Both the position numbers and the translations under genes were made by a program. Shown in pieces: positions 27,028-36,808 of a DNA stretch of 62,900 bases. Under the pieces are notes generated by a model. That model was not told where the DNA came from and ran no database searches. It saw only the letters and a list, made by a program, of their open reading frames with translations. Every line of letters begins with the position of its first letter. Position 1 is the first letter of the stretch. Source of the stretch: Methanosarcina baikalica (GTDB lineage: Archaea; Halobacteriota; Methanosarcinia; Methanosarcinales; Methanosarcinaceae); NCBI RefSeq assembly GCF_031461075.1, contig NZ_JAVKPK010000015.1, positions 1-62,900 on the forward strand, given 5' to 3'.

Positions 27028-27630
27028 TCAGATTGATGCAATTCTTCCGGCATCGGTTATGATATATCCGTTTTCTCCGTCTGCTATGTACCCCATTGCT
27101 TTGAGTTCCCGAAGATGGTTGTAAGTCATTCCCTTTGAAATTCCAGCAGTTGCCGCAATCTGTGTTACCGAAGAGATCCCATTCTTAATTTGTTCAAGTA
27201 TCAATTTTTTTGTTTCCGAGAGGTTAAAACTCAGCACCGGAAAATCAATCATGAGACTGTCTTCTTCGGTCACATACACAACTCTCTGCACCATAGCATT
27301 CCTTGCATACGCCCCAAAAAGCGCTCCAAAAGCCTGGGGCTTCCGCCCGCCCGAAACGTTGACAATTACCTGATTGCCCCTGTCATGTTCCTGTTCAATC
27401 AGTTCAGCAACGTCTTTTGCTACGCACACGGTGTCGTAGACTGCCGTATACTTTTTCTCAACTTCAAGCGCGTTTTTAAAGGTCTTTTCGATTATTTCTT
27501 CAGACTGGAGTTTTTTTTCATTCGCCCCCTCTTCTGACAGCAATATAATCTTTGAAGGGGAAAGCCTGGTCACGCAGATAATAACAGGCTCAAGGGAATA
27601 GATTGTGGAGATGAGTGTAAGCTTCGACAT
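27028..27630 (-). CDS. csa3: Csa3-type CARF-HTH regulator
   Basis: A 200-residue regulator. The N-terminal CARF domain (about 1-125) has the alternating strand pattern with VNVSGGRKPQAFGALFGAYA, the ligand loop typical of Csa3. The C-terminal winged helix-turn-helix (about 140-200) includes SVTQIAATAGISKGMTYNHL and RELKAMGYI. CARF domains bind cyclic oligoadenylates or related nucleotides. Csa3 proteins control cas operons and spacer uptake in archaea. It is divergent from cas8b across a 275-base AT-rich spacer and probably regulates the operon from there. Confidence 0.9.
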   Translation of the reverse strand: MSKLTLISTIYSLEPVIICVTRLSPSKIILLSEEGANEKKLQSEEIIEKTFKNALEVEKKYTAVYDTVCVAKDVAELIEQEHDRGNQVIVNVSGGRKPQAFGALFGAYARNAMVQRVVYVTEEDSLMIDFPVLSFNLSETKKLILEQIKNGISSVTQIAATAGISKGMTYNHLRELKAMGYIADGENGYIITDAGRIASI

Positions 27631-27905
27631 TAGATGTTTAGTATCGCTTCATTGGGTTAAATGTTTTACTATATATGTTATACCACATTTGTTGATTTAA
27701 TACGCTTATTATTATAATTAAAATTAGAAATGTATATATATTATGTGAATAATGAATGTTTATAGTTCACAAGTTTAGTTTAACTTTGAAATAACAATTG
27801 TAATAAATCAAGTCTGATTTTTAAAATAGATCATGACTAATAATATACTTTGTTACCAATGTATAGAAAATTGAGGGTATTTGGATAAATTGATGGGGAA
27901 ACTGA
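27631..27905. promoter_or_regulatory. Divergent csa3/cas operon control region
   Basis: The spacer is very AT-rich with several TATA-like stretches, for example ACTATATATG near 27671 and GTATATATATT near 27732. An interrupted inverted repeat, GTGAA at 27745-27749 and TTCAC at 27766-27770, is a possible site for a dimeric regulator such as Csa3. Promoter assignment is inference. Confidence 0.4.
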
Positions 27906-29864
27906 ATGCTCCATGCTATCAAGAACCTTGGAATCTTGAAATTGATAGAAGAATTTCCTGAAGAATTCGATTTTAATGCTTTAGATACAACGGATTATTT
28001 CTTAAAACAGAGAGAAAAAGCGATCTCAAAAGGTAAATACGCAAAGCTTCAATTTGAAATATTAAAAGATGATAATATAGGTATTTTTTCGATTAATAAA
28101 GGTAAGGTAATTTTTGAAGTGGAAAGAATTTCCGATGATTCATGGAAATACTTGTTTTTGAAAACGGCTCCAAGAGGTGCATATATCACTCCGACTTGGA
28201 AAGAAAATCCAAAGAAGGAGAACAAAAAACTAGAGTATACAGTGGAAAATATAATTGAACAATCAAAAGAAGACAAATCCAATTGGCTTCTAGATCTTGT
28301 TACCATTTATACAGCTAAAGATATCGAATGTGGAGAAATTGATGAAAATGGAGGGCTAAGGAAGCTTTCATTTTATGATACTGTAAAATGGGCTAAAGAA
28401 AATAAAAATTTAAAAGTTTTTTCGGTAAAATTTGATGGTAAATATAATTCTGAAATGCAAGCTATCCTTAACTTAGCACTTGAAAGCAAGAAACAGATAT
28501 ATCAAACTGAGCAAGCTAAATCTTTTAGTAGTCCAGAAATTAATTGTAGTTTATGTAATGAAAATCAGGAACTTTTTCCTAATGTTTTATCTGGAGTTGG
28601 AATAAATATTGCAAATGTAGATAAATCTGGGTTTTTTCCTGGAGTAGACAGTGAAAATGCTACAAAGGCTTTTCCTATTTGTGCACCATGCGCAGAAACT
28701 TTATACGTAGCTAAGTTTCATGCTTTTCCGATTCTTACCCAAAAAATTTCTGGTCATAGGGTTTTAATTATACCTCATTTAGTGGAAAGTAAAGATAAAG
28801 TAGAAGGATTAGATATTCTCAAAAACTCTTTTGAAAGAATAAATTTAAATGGTGCAAAGCAAACGGAAAGGTACATTTTGAAAGATTTATCCGAAAACAA
28901 AGGTATAGCGACAGTTACTTTTCTAATTGGAGAAGTGGAGGGACAAAGTGTAAACAATATCCGCAAAGTTATACCTGGCATACTTCCTTCAAGGCTCTCA
29001 GAAATCTCAGAATCTATTGAAGTTGTTAATAATATTCATAATGACCTTGTGGATATACATCCCTGGAAATTAAATAAACTTAATCTTGATAGTAAACTTG
29101 AAATTATTTCAGATATTTTTGGACCTCCTAAATATTTAAAAGAAAAGAGTGTCGGGAGGAAGAAATTCAAATCTTACTCTGTCGACACATTACAACTTTT
29201 AAATTCGATACTTTTGAGTAGGAAATACCCTTTGAAACATATAATTACTGAGTTTTCGTCAAAACTCTCATACGATTTTTTGGGCTCATTGTCTGAATTT
29301 AGTGATAAAAAGCCAATGAGATCAATTCAAGATAACATTTCCAAGATGATGCATTTACTCTTATTTTTGGAGCGGTTAGATGTGATAGAAATGAATTCAG
29401 GAACTAATTTCATAAGTAAATATCTTGAAAAGCATGATGGGTTGAAACCTCTAAATGATTTTTTTACTAAGGAAGCTAATGGTATAAACACAAAAGAAAA
29501 ACAGTTTGCTTTCTTAGTTGGGTTGCTTTTTGGAAAATTAGTGAGTTTTCAGATGGCAAGGGGAGTTTCCACTAATGCTTTGAAATGGTTAAAAGGGCTT
29601 CAGTTAAATTCTCAAGATCTGATGGAAATATTCATCAAAACTAAAAGTAAATTGGATGATTACAGTACTCCTAAAAGTGCTTGGTCAAATGAAATGAGAG
29701 GGGTAGCTGAAGCTATAGCAGCACTTGGAGCAGACATTTCGGATTGGAACATAAGCCGAAAAGAAATTCCTTACTATTTATGTTTGGGACAAAGTCTATC
29801 AAATTATTACCTTCCTAGCAAAAATGGTGAGAATAAACAAAATATTCAAAAGGACGGTGAATAA
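27906..29864 (+). CDS. cas8b: Type I-B Cascade large subunit Cas8b (Csh1/TM1802)
   Basis: The 652-residue protein is the large subunit of the type I-B effector complex and recognises the PAM and non-target strand. It has the central zinc-finger pair CSLCNEN and CAPCAETLY (near residues 215-260) typical of the Csh1/TM1802 family, and a helical C-terminal domain. It begins the cas operon; cas7 starts three bases after its stop. Codon use is more AT-rich than in the surrounding housekeeping genes. An internal start in the C-terminal part may produce a separate small subunit. Confidence 0.92.
   Translation: MLHAIKNLGILKLIEEFPEEFDFNALDTTDYFLKQREKAISKGKYAKLQFEILKDDNIGIFSINKGKVIFEVERISDDSWKYLFLKTAPRGAYITPTWKENPKKENKKLEYTVENIIEQSKEDKSNWLLDLVTIYTAKDIECGEIDENGGLRKLSFYDTVKWAKENKNLKVFSVKFDGKYNSEMQAILNLALESKKQIYQTEQAKSFSSPEINCSLCNENQELFPNVLSGVGINIANVDKSGFFPGVDSENATKAFPICAPCAETLYVAKFHAFPILTQKISGHRVLIIPHLVESKDKVEGLDILKNSFERINLNGAKQTERYILKDLSENKGIATVTFLIGEVEGQSVNNIRKVIPGILPSRLSEISESIEVVNNIHNDLVDIHPWKLNKLNLDSKLEIISDIFGPPKYLKEKSVGRKKFKSYSVDTLQLLNSILLSRKYPLKHIITEFSSKLSYDFLGSLSEFSDKKPMRSIQDNISKMMHLLLFLERLDVIEMNSGTNFISKYLEKHDGLKPLNDFFTKEANGINTKEKQFAFLVGLLFGKLVSFQMARGVSTNALKWLKGLQLNSQDLMEIFIKTKSKLDDYSTPKSAWSNEMRGVAEAIAALGADISDWNISRKEIPYYLCLGQSLSNYYLPSKNGENKQNIQKDGE
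29382..29864 (+). CDS. Possible internally started small subunit Cas11b
   Basis: In frame with cas8b, a GTG at 29382 and an ATG at 29391 follow GGAG at 29369-29372 with suitable spacing. Translation from the GTG would give a 160-residue, mainly helical protein equal to the C-terminal domain of Cas8b. In type I-B, I-C and I-D systems Cas11 is known to be made this way. Here it is only a sequence-based prediction. Confidence 0.35.
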   Translation: MIEMNSGTNFISKYLEKHDGLKPLNDFFTKEANGINTKEKQFAFLVGLLFGKLVSFQMARGVSTNALKWLKGLQLNSQDLMEIFIKTKSKLDDYSTPKSAWSNEMRGVAEAIAALGADISDWNISRKEIPYYLCLGQSLSNYYLPSKNGENKQNIQKDGE

Positions 29865-29866
29865 CA

Positions 29867-30928
29867 ATGGAAAAAATAAAGAATCGAAACGAGTTTCTTT
29901 TTTTGTATGATATTAAAAATGGTAATCCTAATGGAGACCCTGATGAAAACCGACCACGTATAGATAACGTAACTGGAAAATGTTATGTTACGGATGTGAG
30001 ACTTAAACGATTTATAAGAGATTATCTAATACAAACTGAAGGTGAAAAATATATTTTGGTTACTAAGTTGGGTACCAAAACTGTAAACCTTACGGACAGA
30101 GTCACAGATAGCCTGACAGAAAATGAGTCTAAAATAAAAGATGGAAAAATTGAAGGTAAAGATCTGATGAATATTCTGACGAGTACTTTCATCGATCTTA
30201 GGATGTTTGGAAGCCCTCTCGCCTTCAAAAGCGCTCCACCTGAATGGGGTGAAACTAGCAAAATAACCGGCCCAATTCAGATTAATTTTGGTGAAACTCT
30301 GAATCAAGTAGAAGAAATAAACTTTAACGGTACAAGCATATTCAGATCTAAGGGTGAAGCTGATGATTCTGAGCAAAAGCAAGGAACCTTTACAACCTAT
30401 TATGCAATTCCTTATGGATTAATAGCTTTTCATGGGGTCATTAATGAAAATTCGGCGGCAACAACTGGATTATCAGAGGAAGATTTACATAAATTCAAGG
30501 TTGCTCTCTGGAAAGGAGTCAGAGAATCTTCATCTGCTAATACCCGTACAAAAAAAGGACAGCAACCAAGGCTTCTCTTAAATATCGTTTATAAAGAGAA
30601 GGTAATAATCAAGGAAAATGGCAAAGAAAGAGAAGTTTCAACTGAATACCATATCGGTGCTCTAGAAGAAAAAGTTACTCTGAAACCTATTTCAGATATT
30701 AAAGAGGATATTAATATTAGAAAGACTGGGGAGTACACTCTTGATTTCACAAGGCTGACTCAATCCATAACAAAAGCCAAAAATAAAATTGAGAGGGTCG
30801 AATACTGTGCTTGTCCGGAATTTAAGGAACTCTACATTACAGATTTTGTCCAAAACTTAAAAAAAATTATGGGTGAGGAAAGAGTAGAAGATCTAAATAT
30901 AGATGAACTCTCTGAAACTGAGGCATAA
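29867..30928 (+). CDS. cas7: Cascade backbone Cas7b (Csh2)
   Basis: The 353-residue RAMP protein polymerises along the crRNA to form the effector backbone. The N-terminus shows the Csh2 signature LYDIKNGNPNGDPDENRPR (about 14-32), then VTDVRLKRFIRDYL, and a central IDLRMFGSPLAF segment. GGTGA lies before the ATG. It sits between cas8b and cas5 as in other I-B operons. Confidence 0.94.
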   Translation: MEKIKNRNEFLFLYDIKNGNPNGDPDENRPRIDNVTGKCYVTDVRLKRFIRDYLIQTEGEKYILVTKLGTKTVNLTDRVTDSLTENESKIKDGKIEGKDLMNILTSTFIDLRMFGSPLAFKSAPPEWGETSKITGPIQINFGETLNQVEEINFNGTSIFRSKGEADDSEQKQGTFTTYYAIPYGLIAFHGVINENSAATTGLSEEDLHKFKVALWKGVRESSSANTRTKKGQQPRLLLNIVYKEKVIIKENGKEREVSTEYHIGALEEKVTLKPISDIKEDINIRKTGEYTLDFTRLTQSITKAKNKIERVEYCACPEFKELYITDFVQNLKKIMGEERVEDLNIDELSETEA

Positions 30929-30929
30929 T

Positions 30930-31694
30930 ATGGAGCAAATTCCGATAGTCTCTTTTAATTTTTTCTCGAGGAATGGTCACTTTCGTAGACCTTATAGCAA
31001 TGTATCTTCTTTTTCTTATCCTTTTCCGCCAAGAACCGCCATTGCAGGATTACTTGGAGCGATTCTTGGTATTAATAAAGAAAAGGTATCAGAGACTTTT
31101 TCAACCGAAAAATCAAAGATTGGAATCTCACTCAATAAGCAGGTTGAAACTTTCACTCACGTATCTAATTTTAGACAAACTAGTTCTGGCGATATAAATT
31201 ATTCAATAAAAATTTCAAAAAAGAGTAAAAAGCTAAAAATACCAAATTGTATTTCTGACTCAAATAAAGTCGCAATAATCCCTATGGAGCTCTTGAAAAA
31301 TCCATCATACTTGATTTATGTCAGCATGGATAATTTTATGGATGAGTTAATATCCCGCCTTAAGGCACAAAGATATGTTTATACTCCATGCATGGGCTTG
31401 TCAGAGTTTCTAGCACAAATAGAATATGTTTCGGAGGGTTATGCACAGCCTTTGGGAGCAAGAGAAGCTGAAGTTTCTACAGTTATTAATAAAGATGATT
31501 GCTCACTGTGGATTGATAAAATAAACTCGTCTAATGGATATAATATTCAGGAGTTGAAGGTACCTCATGTTAGTACGCCCGAAAGAACATTCAATTATAA
31601 AACTTATCTTGTGAATTGGACCTCAAATCCAATTCCTGTAAAGATGAAAAATTCAGGTTATATTTTTGAAGATAAGGTAATTACTTTTTTGTAA
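30930..31694 (+). CDS. cas5: Cascade subunit Cas5b
   Basis: A 254-residue RAMP protein that caps the 5' handle of the crRNA. Cas5 features are the N-terminal strand VSFNFFSRNGHFRRP and SFSYPFPPRTAIAGLLGAIL, with the glycine-rich turn near residue 45. The ATG at 30930 follows the cas7 stop by one base. An in-frame ATG at 30903 inside cas7 is less likely. Confidence 0.92.
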   Translation: MEQIPIVSFNFFSRNGHFRRPYSNVSSFSYPFPPRTAIAGLLGAILGINKEKVSETFSTEKSKIGISLNKQVETFTHVSNFRQTSSGDINYSIKISKKSKKLKIPNCISDSNKVAIIPMELLKNPSYLIYVSMDNFMDELISRLKAQRYVYTPCMGLSEFLAQIEYVSEGYAQPLGAREAEVSTVINKDDCSLWIDKINSSNGYNIQELKVPHVSTPERTFNYKTYLVNWTSNPIPVKMKNSGYIFEDKVITFL

Positions 31695-31706
31695 GGTGAT
31701 ATGTAA

Positions 31707-34121
31707 TTGGAACACATTTTGATATCTCATTCATTAGATAATCCATTAAAGTTATATGATCATATAACTCAGGTTAGTAAAGCGAGCAAGTATCTTCTTA
31801 GCAATAAGTTACTTAACTTTAATGGAATTTCAAAAAAGCAAATTGAGGATCTAAGTGTTCTAATTGCTGTTTCACACGACTTTGGAAAAAGTACGTCTTT
31901 TTTTCAAGAGTATATCTTAAGTAAAGTAAATGGGACAAAGTACATCGGAAAGGAGGAAAATAAGTCTCATTCTCTTATATCGGCTTTTTTTGGTTGGTAT
32001 ATGACAGAGAAATGGATTTCGAAAAACCCCGAACTTGAAGATCACTGGAAGCATTTTTTGCCATTCGCTGTATTTGTAGCGATAGAAGGGCATCATGGAA
32101 AATATAAAAGCATTGACGATGTTTTAAACACAATAGATTCAAGTTTTAATCTATTAAATACTCAAATTAACAATGTAATTGCTGAAATATTTACTTACGA
32201 ATTTTCTGGATTAGAATTATTTGAATGTGATGATTTTTCTATTGAAACAATTGAATCAATAGGTAGCAAGTTAAGAAAATTTGATAGAAAATATAAGGGA
32301 ATGAATATCGAATCTCAAATTGAGCATAGAATCTTAGCGTTACTTCTATATTCAGTTCTTCTAGAATCCGACAAAGCCTACCTAGCTTTAGACGATCCAC
32401 AACAGTACAATCGAGAACCTATAGACATACCAAGTGATATCGTAGATAATTATCTAAAAACAGTTGAAAGCAAGAAATCAATAGATGAAGAGCGTAATAA
32501 AGCATATACTCAAACTATTTCATCTCTATATACATTTCCTTTAAATGAAAGAATTCATTCTATTACATTACCAACAGGACTTGGAAAGACATTGTTATCG
32601 GCATCCTGGGCTTTGAAGCTTAGAGATAGAATAAATACAGAAAGCGGGTTCTTGCCTAAAATTATAGTATCACTTCCATTTTTATCTATTATAGAGCAAA
32701 CTGACAAAATATACAAGGAATTTTTGGCTGAATTATACCAAAAACATCAAAGCAAACTTTATATGCCTCGATATTCAATAGCAGATTTTGAATATAAAAA
32801 TGGGATTGACAATAAAGAACTGAGTGATAATTCGATTGACTTTTTCTTAAATGTATGGAATTCTGAGATTATTGTTTCGACTTTTGATCAATTACTCTAT
32901 TCTTTATTCTCTTTAAAAGCTAAACATCTTATGAGATTTCATAATCTATTCAATTCAATAATAGTATTTGATGAGATACAGGCTCTTCCATCTGATCTAT
33001 GGAAACCATTCGAATATTTTTTTAAAAAGATTGCAGAGGTTGGGAACTCACATATTTTATTGATGTCTGCTACACAGCCTGATTTTTTTCAGGGCCCGAT
33101 CGAAAGAGTTCCGAACCATGAGAGTTATTTTAAAGACAAAGAACGTGTAACGCTTAATATAAATCCAACACCTAAATCAGTTGAAGACTTTATATCTGAA
33201 ATTCCTTCTTTTTTGGATACTAACTCAGATAAGTCTTTAATGATTGTTCTTAATACAAAAAAATCAAGTAAATTAGTCTTTAAAAAAATCAAAGATATGA
33301 TTGAGACAAAACAAATTGTTAAGAGACCAATTCTCTATTTATCGTCGCTTGTTGCACCCTCACAAAGGAGTAAGAGAATTTTAAAAATGAAAGATCTGCT
33401 AAAGGAAGAAAACCCTCTGATTGTAACTACCCAGTGTATTGAAGCTGGTGTTGACATTGATGTTGATTATATTATTCGTGACTGGGCGCCTTTAGATTCA
33501 ATATTTCAAGTTTGTGGGAGATGTAATCGAAACGGAGAAAAAAGCAAAGGGGTAATTGAAATTATCAGGCTTAAATCTGATAAAGACAAACTGTTTGCAG
33601 AAAGTATTTATGATGAAGTTCTTCTCGATTGTACTGCCTACAGTATGAAAAACTCATTGTCAATAAATGAAGGCGATTTTTACGAACATGGAAAAGAGTA
33701 TTTTGAATTGGTAAAAAATAGATTAGGAAGATCAATGAAGATTGTAGAAGCTTTTGCTCAATACACTCATAAGTATAATAATTCTACGGTTAGTATCAAA
33801 AAGTTATTAAGAGGAGATGTACATCAAGAACAGTTCATAGTTTCTTCGTTAGATGACGAATTGCCAGCAGAAATAAGAAATGCCCTCTCAATACAAAACA
33901 GATGGGAAAGACGCTATAAAATGAAAAGGCTTGGGAAAAGAATAGCAGCGAATTCTATAAGTGTTGAATTTGAGAGATGGACACCTTTAGATCCAGATGA
34001 TATCACGAAAGAAAAAATTAAAGGACTTGTTAGAGTTCTAGATACTAAATTTTATGATGTATGTAATGTAGGGCTTGATGTTGATCTCAAAAATACAGTA
34101 AATCATACCTTAAATGTATAA
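31707..34121 (+). CDS. cas3: Cas3 helicase-nuclease
   Basis: The 804-residue effector unwinds and degrades DNA bound by Cascade. The N-terminal HD nuclease shows HITQ near residue 19 and SHDFGKST near residue 55. The helicase core has LPTGLGKTLL (Walker A), VFDEIQALP (DExx box), LMSATQP (motif III) and QVCGRCNRNGE (motif VI). HD and helicase are fused in one chain. A TTG at 31707 preceded by AAGGTGAT is the best start. Cas6 begins one base into its stop codon. Confidence 0.94.
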   Translation: MEHILISHSLDNPLKLYDHITQVSKASKYLLSNKLLNFNGISKKQIEDLSVLIAVSHDFGKSTSFFQEYILSKVNGTKYIGKEENKSHSLISAFFGWYMTEKWISKNPELEDHWKHFLPFAVFVAIEGHHGKYKSIDDVLNTIDSSFNLLNTQINNVIAEIFTYEFSGLELFECDDFSIETIESIGSKLRKFDRKYKGMNIESQIEHRILALLLYSVLLESDKAYLALDDPQQYNREPIDIPSDIVDNYLKTVESKKSIDEERNKAYTQTISSLYTFPLNERIHSITLPTGLGKTLLSASWALKLRDRINTESGFLPKIIVSLPFLSIIEQTDKIYKEFLAELYQKHQSKLYMPRYSIADFEYKNGIDNKELSDNSIDFFLNVWNSEIIVSTFDQLLYSLFSLKAKHLMRFHNLFNSIIVFDEIQALPSDLWKPFEYFFKKIAEVGNSHILLMSATQPDFFQGPIERVPNHESYFKDKERVTLNINPTPKSVEDFISEIPSFLDTNSDKSLMIVLNTKKSSKLVFKKIKDMIETKQIVKRPILYLSSLVAPSQRSKRILKMKDLLKEENPLIVTTQCIEAGVDIDVDYIIRDWAPLDSIFQVCGRCNRNGEKSKGVIEIIRLKSDKDKLFAESIYDEVLLDCTAYSMKNSLSINEGDFYEHGKEYFELVKNRLGRSMKIVEAFAQYTHKYNNSTVSIKKLLRGDVHQEQFIVSSLDDELPAEIRNALSIQNRWERRYKMKRLGKRIAANSISVEFERWTPLDPDDITKEKIKGLVRVLDTKFYDVCNVGLDVDLKNTVNHTLNV

Positions 34122-34789
34122 TGATTTATATGCTACTCAAAACTTTTATCCTGACTCTCATATCTACTCAGCCAATAAGAGGCTCTTCAAGTCATCTTAG
34201 GGGTTTCTTTGCCACAAAGTTCAATGACTATTCTCTTCTTCATCAGCACAATACTGACAAATTTATTTACAACTATCCTCTTGTTCAGTACAAAATGATC
34301 AACAAAACGCCAACAGTTATTGGGATCAATGACGGAGCAGATGTTTTAACTGAAATTTATGACAAGTATGATGAAATCCGGCTTAAAAACAATGTTTATG
34401 AAATTGTTGAAAGGGGGATTTCATACAAGAACGAAGAGTTCTGCCTTTCGGACAAATTTCACACCTACAGCTTTGAAACTCCCTGGTTTGCTCTTAATCA
34501 GGAAAATTTCACTGACAGATACAAGAAGATAGGTTCCACCGAACAAAAAGAACTACTTCGAAAAACTCTGGTCGGAAATATCCTTTCTATGTCCAAGTCC
34601 CTTGGTTATACTGTTCCGGGGCAAATTAAATGCGAGACAAATTTGCATCCTAGCAGTGGTAGAATGAAGGGAGTGGAGATTGCCACGTTTAAAGGAGAAT
34701 TCATGGTAAATTTCCTCATTCCTGATTCTTTCGGCCTTGGAAAATCCGTATCTCGCGGTTTTGGAACGGTGAAAAGATGCAGCTTGTAA
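34121..34789 (+). CDS. cas6: crRNA endonuclease Cas6
   Basis: The 222-residue RAMP nuclease cuts the array transcript in each repeat. The C-terminal glycine-rich loop GLGKSVSRGFGTVK (about 205-218) is characteristic of Cas6b. A histidine-containing N-terminal segment, SSSHLRGFFATKF (about 22-34), likely holds the catalytic His. The repeat ends in ATTGAAAC, the usual 8-nt 5' handle left by Cas6. Its ATG overlaps the cas3 stop, and its end overlaps cas1 by 13 bases. Confidence 0.88.
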   Translation: MIYMLLKTFILTLISTQPIRGSSSHLRGFFATKFNDYSLLHQHNTDKFIYNYPLVQYKMINKTPTVIGINDGADVLTEIYDKYDEIRLKNNVYEIVERGISYKNEEFCLSDKFHTYSFETPWFALNQENFTDRYKKIGSTEQKELLRKTLVGNILSMSKSLGYTVPGQIKCETNLHPSSGRMKGVEIATFKGEFMVNFLIPDSFGLGKSVSRGFGTVKRCSL

Positions 34790-35748
34790 TTAATACGCAC
34801 GGTTCATTTCTGAAAAAGCAGAACAATTGTTTTTTGGTTAAAAATGAGGACAAGGTCTTTGAAGTCTCCGAAAAAAAAGTTGACAGTATATTAATTACGA
34901 CTTCTGCAACCATAACCACTGATGCGATCAAATTTGCTGTGGAAAACAATATAGATATCGTTTTTCTGGACAACTTCGGGGATCCTTATGGGAGAGTATG
35001 GCATTCAAAGCTTGGGAGCACGACTTATATAAGGAGAAAACAGCTTGAGATTTCTGATAAGCCGGAGGGTTTCAGGCTGGCGAAGGGTTGGGTTGAGCAG
35101 AAAGTCGAGAATCAGGTTCAGTTCTTAAAAGACCTCAAAAAGAACCGGCCTGAAAATAAGGATGAACTCGATGATTATATATCTGGAATTGAAGACCTGA
35201 AAGCCCAGCTTGAAGAACTTGAGGGAACCCTTGATGAGCTGCGCGGAAAAATCATGGGTCTTGAGGGGATGGGTTCCAGGCATTATTTTGAGGCTTTGAG
35301 TTTCCTTTTGCCTGATAAGTGGAAATTCAATGGAAGAAGCCGGAACCCCGCGAAGGATGAATTCAATTGTCTTTTGAATTACGGATATGGGGTTTTATAT
35401 TCCAAGGTTGAAAAAGCGTGCATTATAGCAGGGCTTGATCCTTATGTGGGTTTCAATCACACTGATGATTACAATAAAAAGTCTTTTGTGTTTGACATGA
35501 TTGAAATGTACCGTATCCACATCGACAGAACTGTTTTCAACCTTTTCTCGAAGAAACAGGTGGTTGAAAGCTTTTTTGATGAAATTCCAAACGGAATGAC
35601 TCTTAATAAAGAAGGAAAAGCTGTCCTGATCCAGGCTGTCAATGAAACTTTTGAAAAAGACATAACTTACCATGGCAGGAATATAAAAATCGGAAACACA
35701 ATTCAGTTCGACTGCCACAGGATTGCAAACAGCCTGATTGGGAAATAA
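34777..35748 (+). CDS. cas1: Spacer-acquisition integrase Cas1
   Basis: The 323-residue metal-dependent integrase works with Cas2 to insert spacers at the leader end. It has the N-terminal beta domain (LVINTHGSFLKKQNNCFLV) and the helical catalytic domain with RNPAKDEFNCLLNYGYG, GFNHTDDYNKK and FVFDMIEMYR supplying the Glu, His and Asp ligands. A coiled charged segment between domains (about 110-150) is normal. It overlaps cas6 by 13 bases. Confidence 0.95.
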   Translation: MQLVINTHGSFLKKQNNCFLVKNEDKVFEVSEKKVDSILITTSATITTDAIKFAVENNIDIVFLDNFGDPYGRVWHSKLGSTTYIRRKQLEISDKPEGFRLAKGWVEQKVENQVQFLKDLKKNRPENKDELDDYISGIEDLKAQLEELEGTLDELRGKIMGLEGMGSRHYFEALSFLLPDKWKFNGRSRNPAKDEFNCLLNYGYGVLYSKVEKACIIAGLDPYVGFNHTDDYNKKSFVFDMIEMYRIHIDRTVFNLFSKKQVVESFFDEIPNGMTLNKEGKAVLIQAVNETFEKDITYHGRNIKIGNTIQFDCHRIANSLIGK

Positions 35749-35821
35749 AAATTTTAACATAACAAGTTCGTGAAACTAATAACGTAATATCCGGTAAAAA
35801 TAAGAGTAGAGGGAATCGGGT

Positions 35822-36112
35822 TTGCTTGTCTGGGTAATATATGATATTACGGAAAATAGAGTCCGTCAGAAAGTCAGCGATCGCTGTAAAAGTTATGGCC
35901 TTTATAGAGTCCAGAAAAGTGTATTTCTTGGAGACCTGAACACAACCGACAGAGACTCCCTTGGACTTGAATGTGAAGAACTGATCGACACTGATAGGGA
36001 TTCGGTATACATTTTCCCCATGGATGAGCAGTCGTTTAAAAAAGTCCAGCTTATCGGTCAGGCCTTTGACAAGGAACTTGTCAGCGATGAAGTGCTAACA
36101 AAATTCTTCTGA
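35822..36112 (+). CDS. cas2: Spacer-acquisition protein Cas2
   Basis: A 96-residue ferredoxin-fold protein bridging two Cas1 dimers. The conserved Asp is in VIYDITENRVR (D8) and the usual RVQKSVFLG strand follows. A TTG at 35822 serves as start. It lies 73 bases after cas1 and 18 bases before cas4. Confidence 0.93.
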   Translation: MLVWVIYDITENRVRQKVSDRCKSYGLYRVQKSVFLGDLNTTDRDSLGLECEELIDTDRDSVYIFPMDEQSFKKVQLIGQAFDKELVSDEVLTKFF

Positions 36113-36130
36113 CGACCGTTTGAGGAAATT

Positions 36131-36808
36131 ATGGAAAACTCTGAATTCCTTGAAAAAGAAGAAGGTACTGAACCAAGCTCTAAAGTAGGCAATGAAATGG
36201 TTGTTGAGCCAAGTACCGAAACGGATACAGAAACTATAATTACAATTTCAGATGTACTCGAGTATTTATTCTGCCCCCGCTTCGTTTATTACATGTACTG
36301 CCTTGACATCCCACAACATCAAGAGAAACGGTTTAAAGTTTTAAAAGGCCGCGAGGTTCATGAGACAAGAAAGCTTACAAACAGAGATTATGTGCGGAAA
36401 AGATTAGACTGTATCAAGAAAGAAAGTGACGTTTTTATTGCTTCAAAACAAAACCATATAAAAGGAATTGTTGATGAGGTTCTATTTCTGGAAGACGGAA
36501 CAGCAGCTCCCCTTGAATACAAATTTGCCGAATACAAAGACAAAGTTTTTAAAACCTATAAGTTTCAACTGGTCTTGCAGGCACTTTTAATCAGGGAAAA
36601 TTACAATATTGAAGTAAACCGTGCATACCTTTGTTTTACACGCAGCAACAGCCTGGTCAAAGAAATAGAAGTTACTACCTCTGATTTCAAAAAAGCCGAA
36701 GCAATAATACAGGAAATACTCGATATCGTTCAAAAAGGCTTATATCCTAAGACATCAACATCTTCTAGAAAATGCGTAGATTGCTGTTATCGAAATATCT
36801 GCGTATGA
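36131..36808 (+). CDS. cas4: Cas4 nuclease
   Basis: A 225-residue PD-(D/E)XK nuclease that trims prespacers and helps choose PAM orientation. After an acidic low-complexity N-terminus of about 38 residues come FCPRFVYYMYC (first iron-sulfur Cys), GIVDEVLFLEDG and APLEYKF (RecB-type acid and lysine residues), and the C-terminal triple-cysteine KCVDCCYRNIC. It is the last cas gene, immediately before the leader. Confidence 0.92.
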   Translation: MENSEFLEKEEGTEPSSKVGNEMVVEPSTETDTETIITISDVLEYLFCPRFVYYMYCLDIPQHQEKRFKVLKGREVHETRKLTNRDYVRKRLDCIKKESDVFIASKQNHIKGIVDEVLFLEDGTAAPLEYKFAEYKDKVFKTYKFQLVLQALLIRENYNIEVNRAYLCFTRSNSLVKEIEVTTSDFKKAEAIIQEILDIVQKGLYPKTSTSSRKCVDCCYRNICV

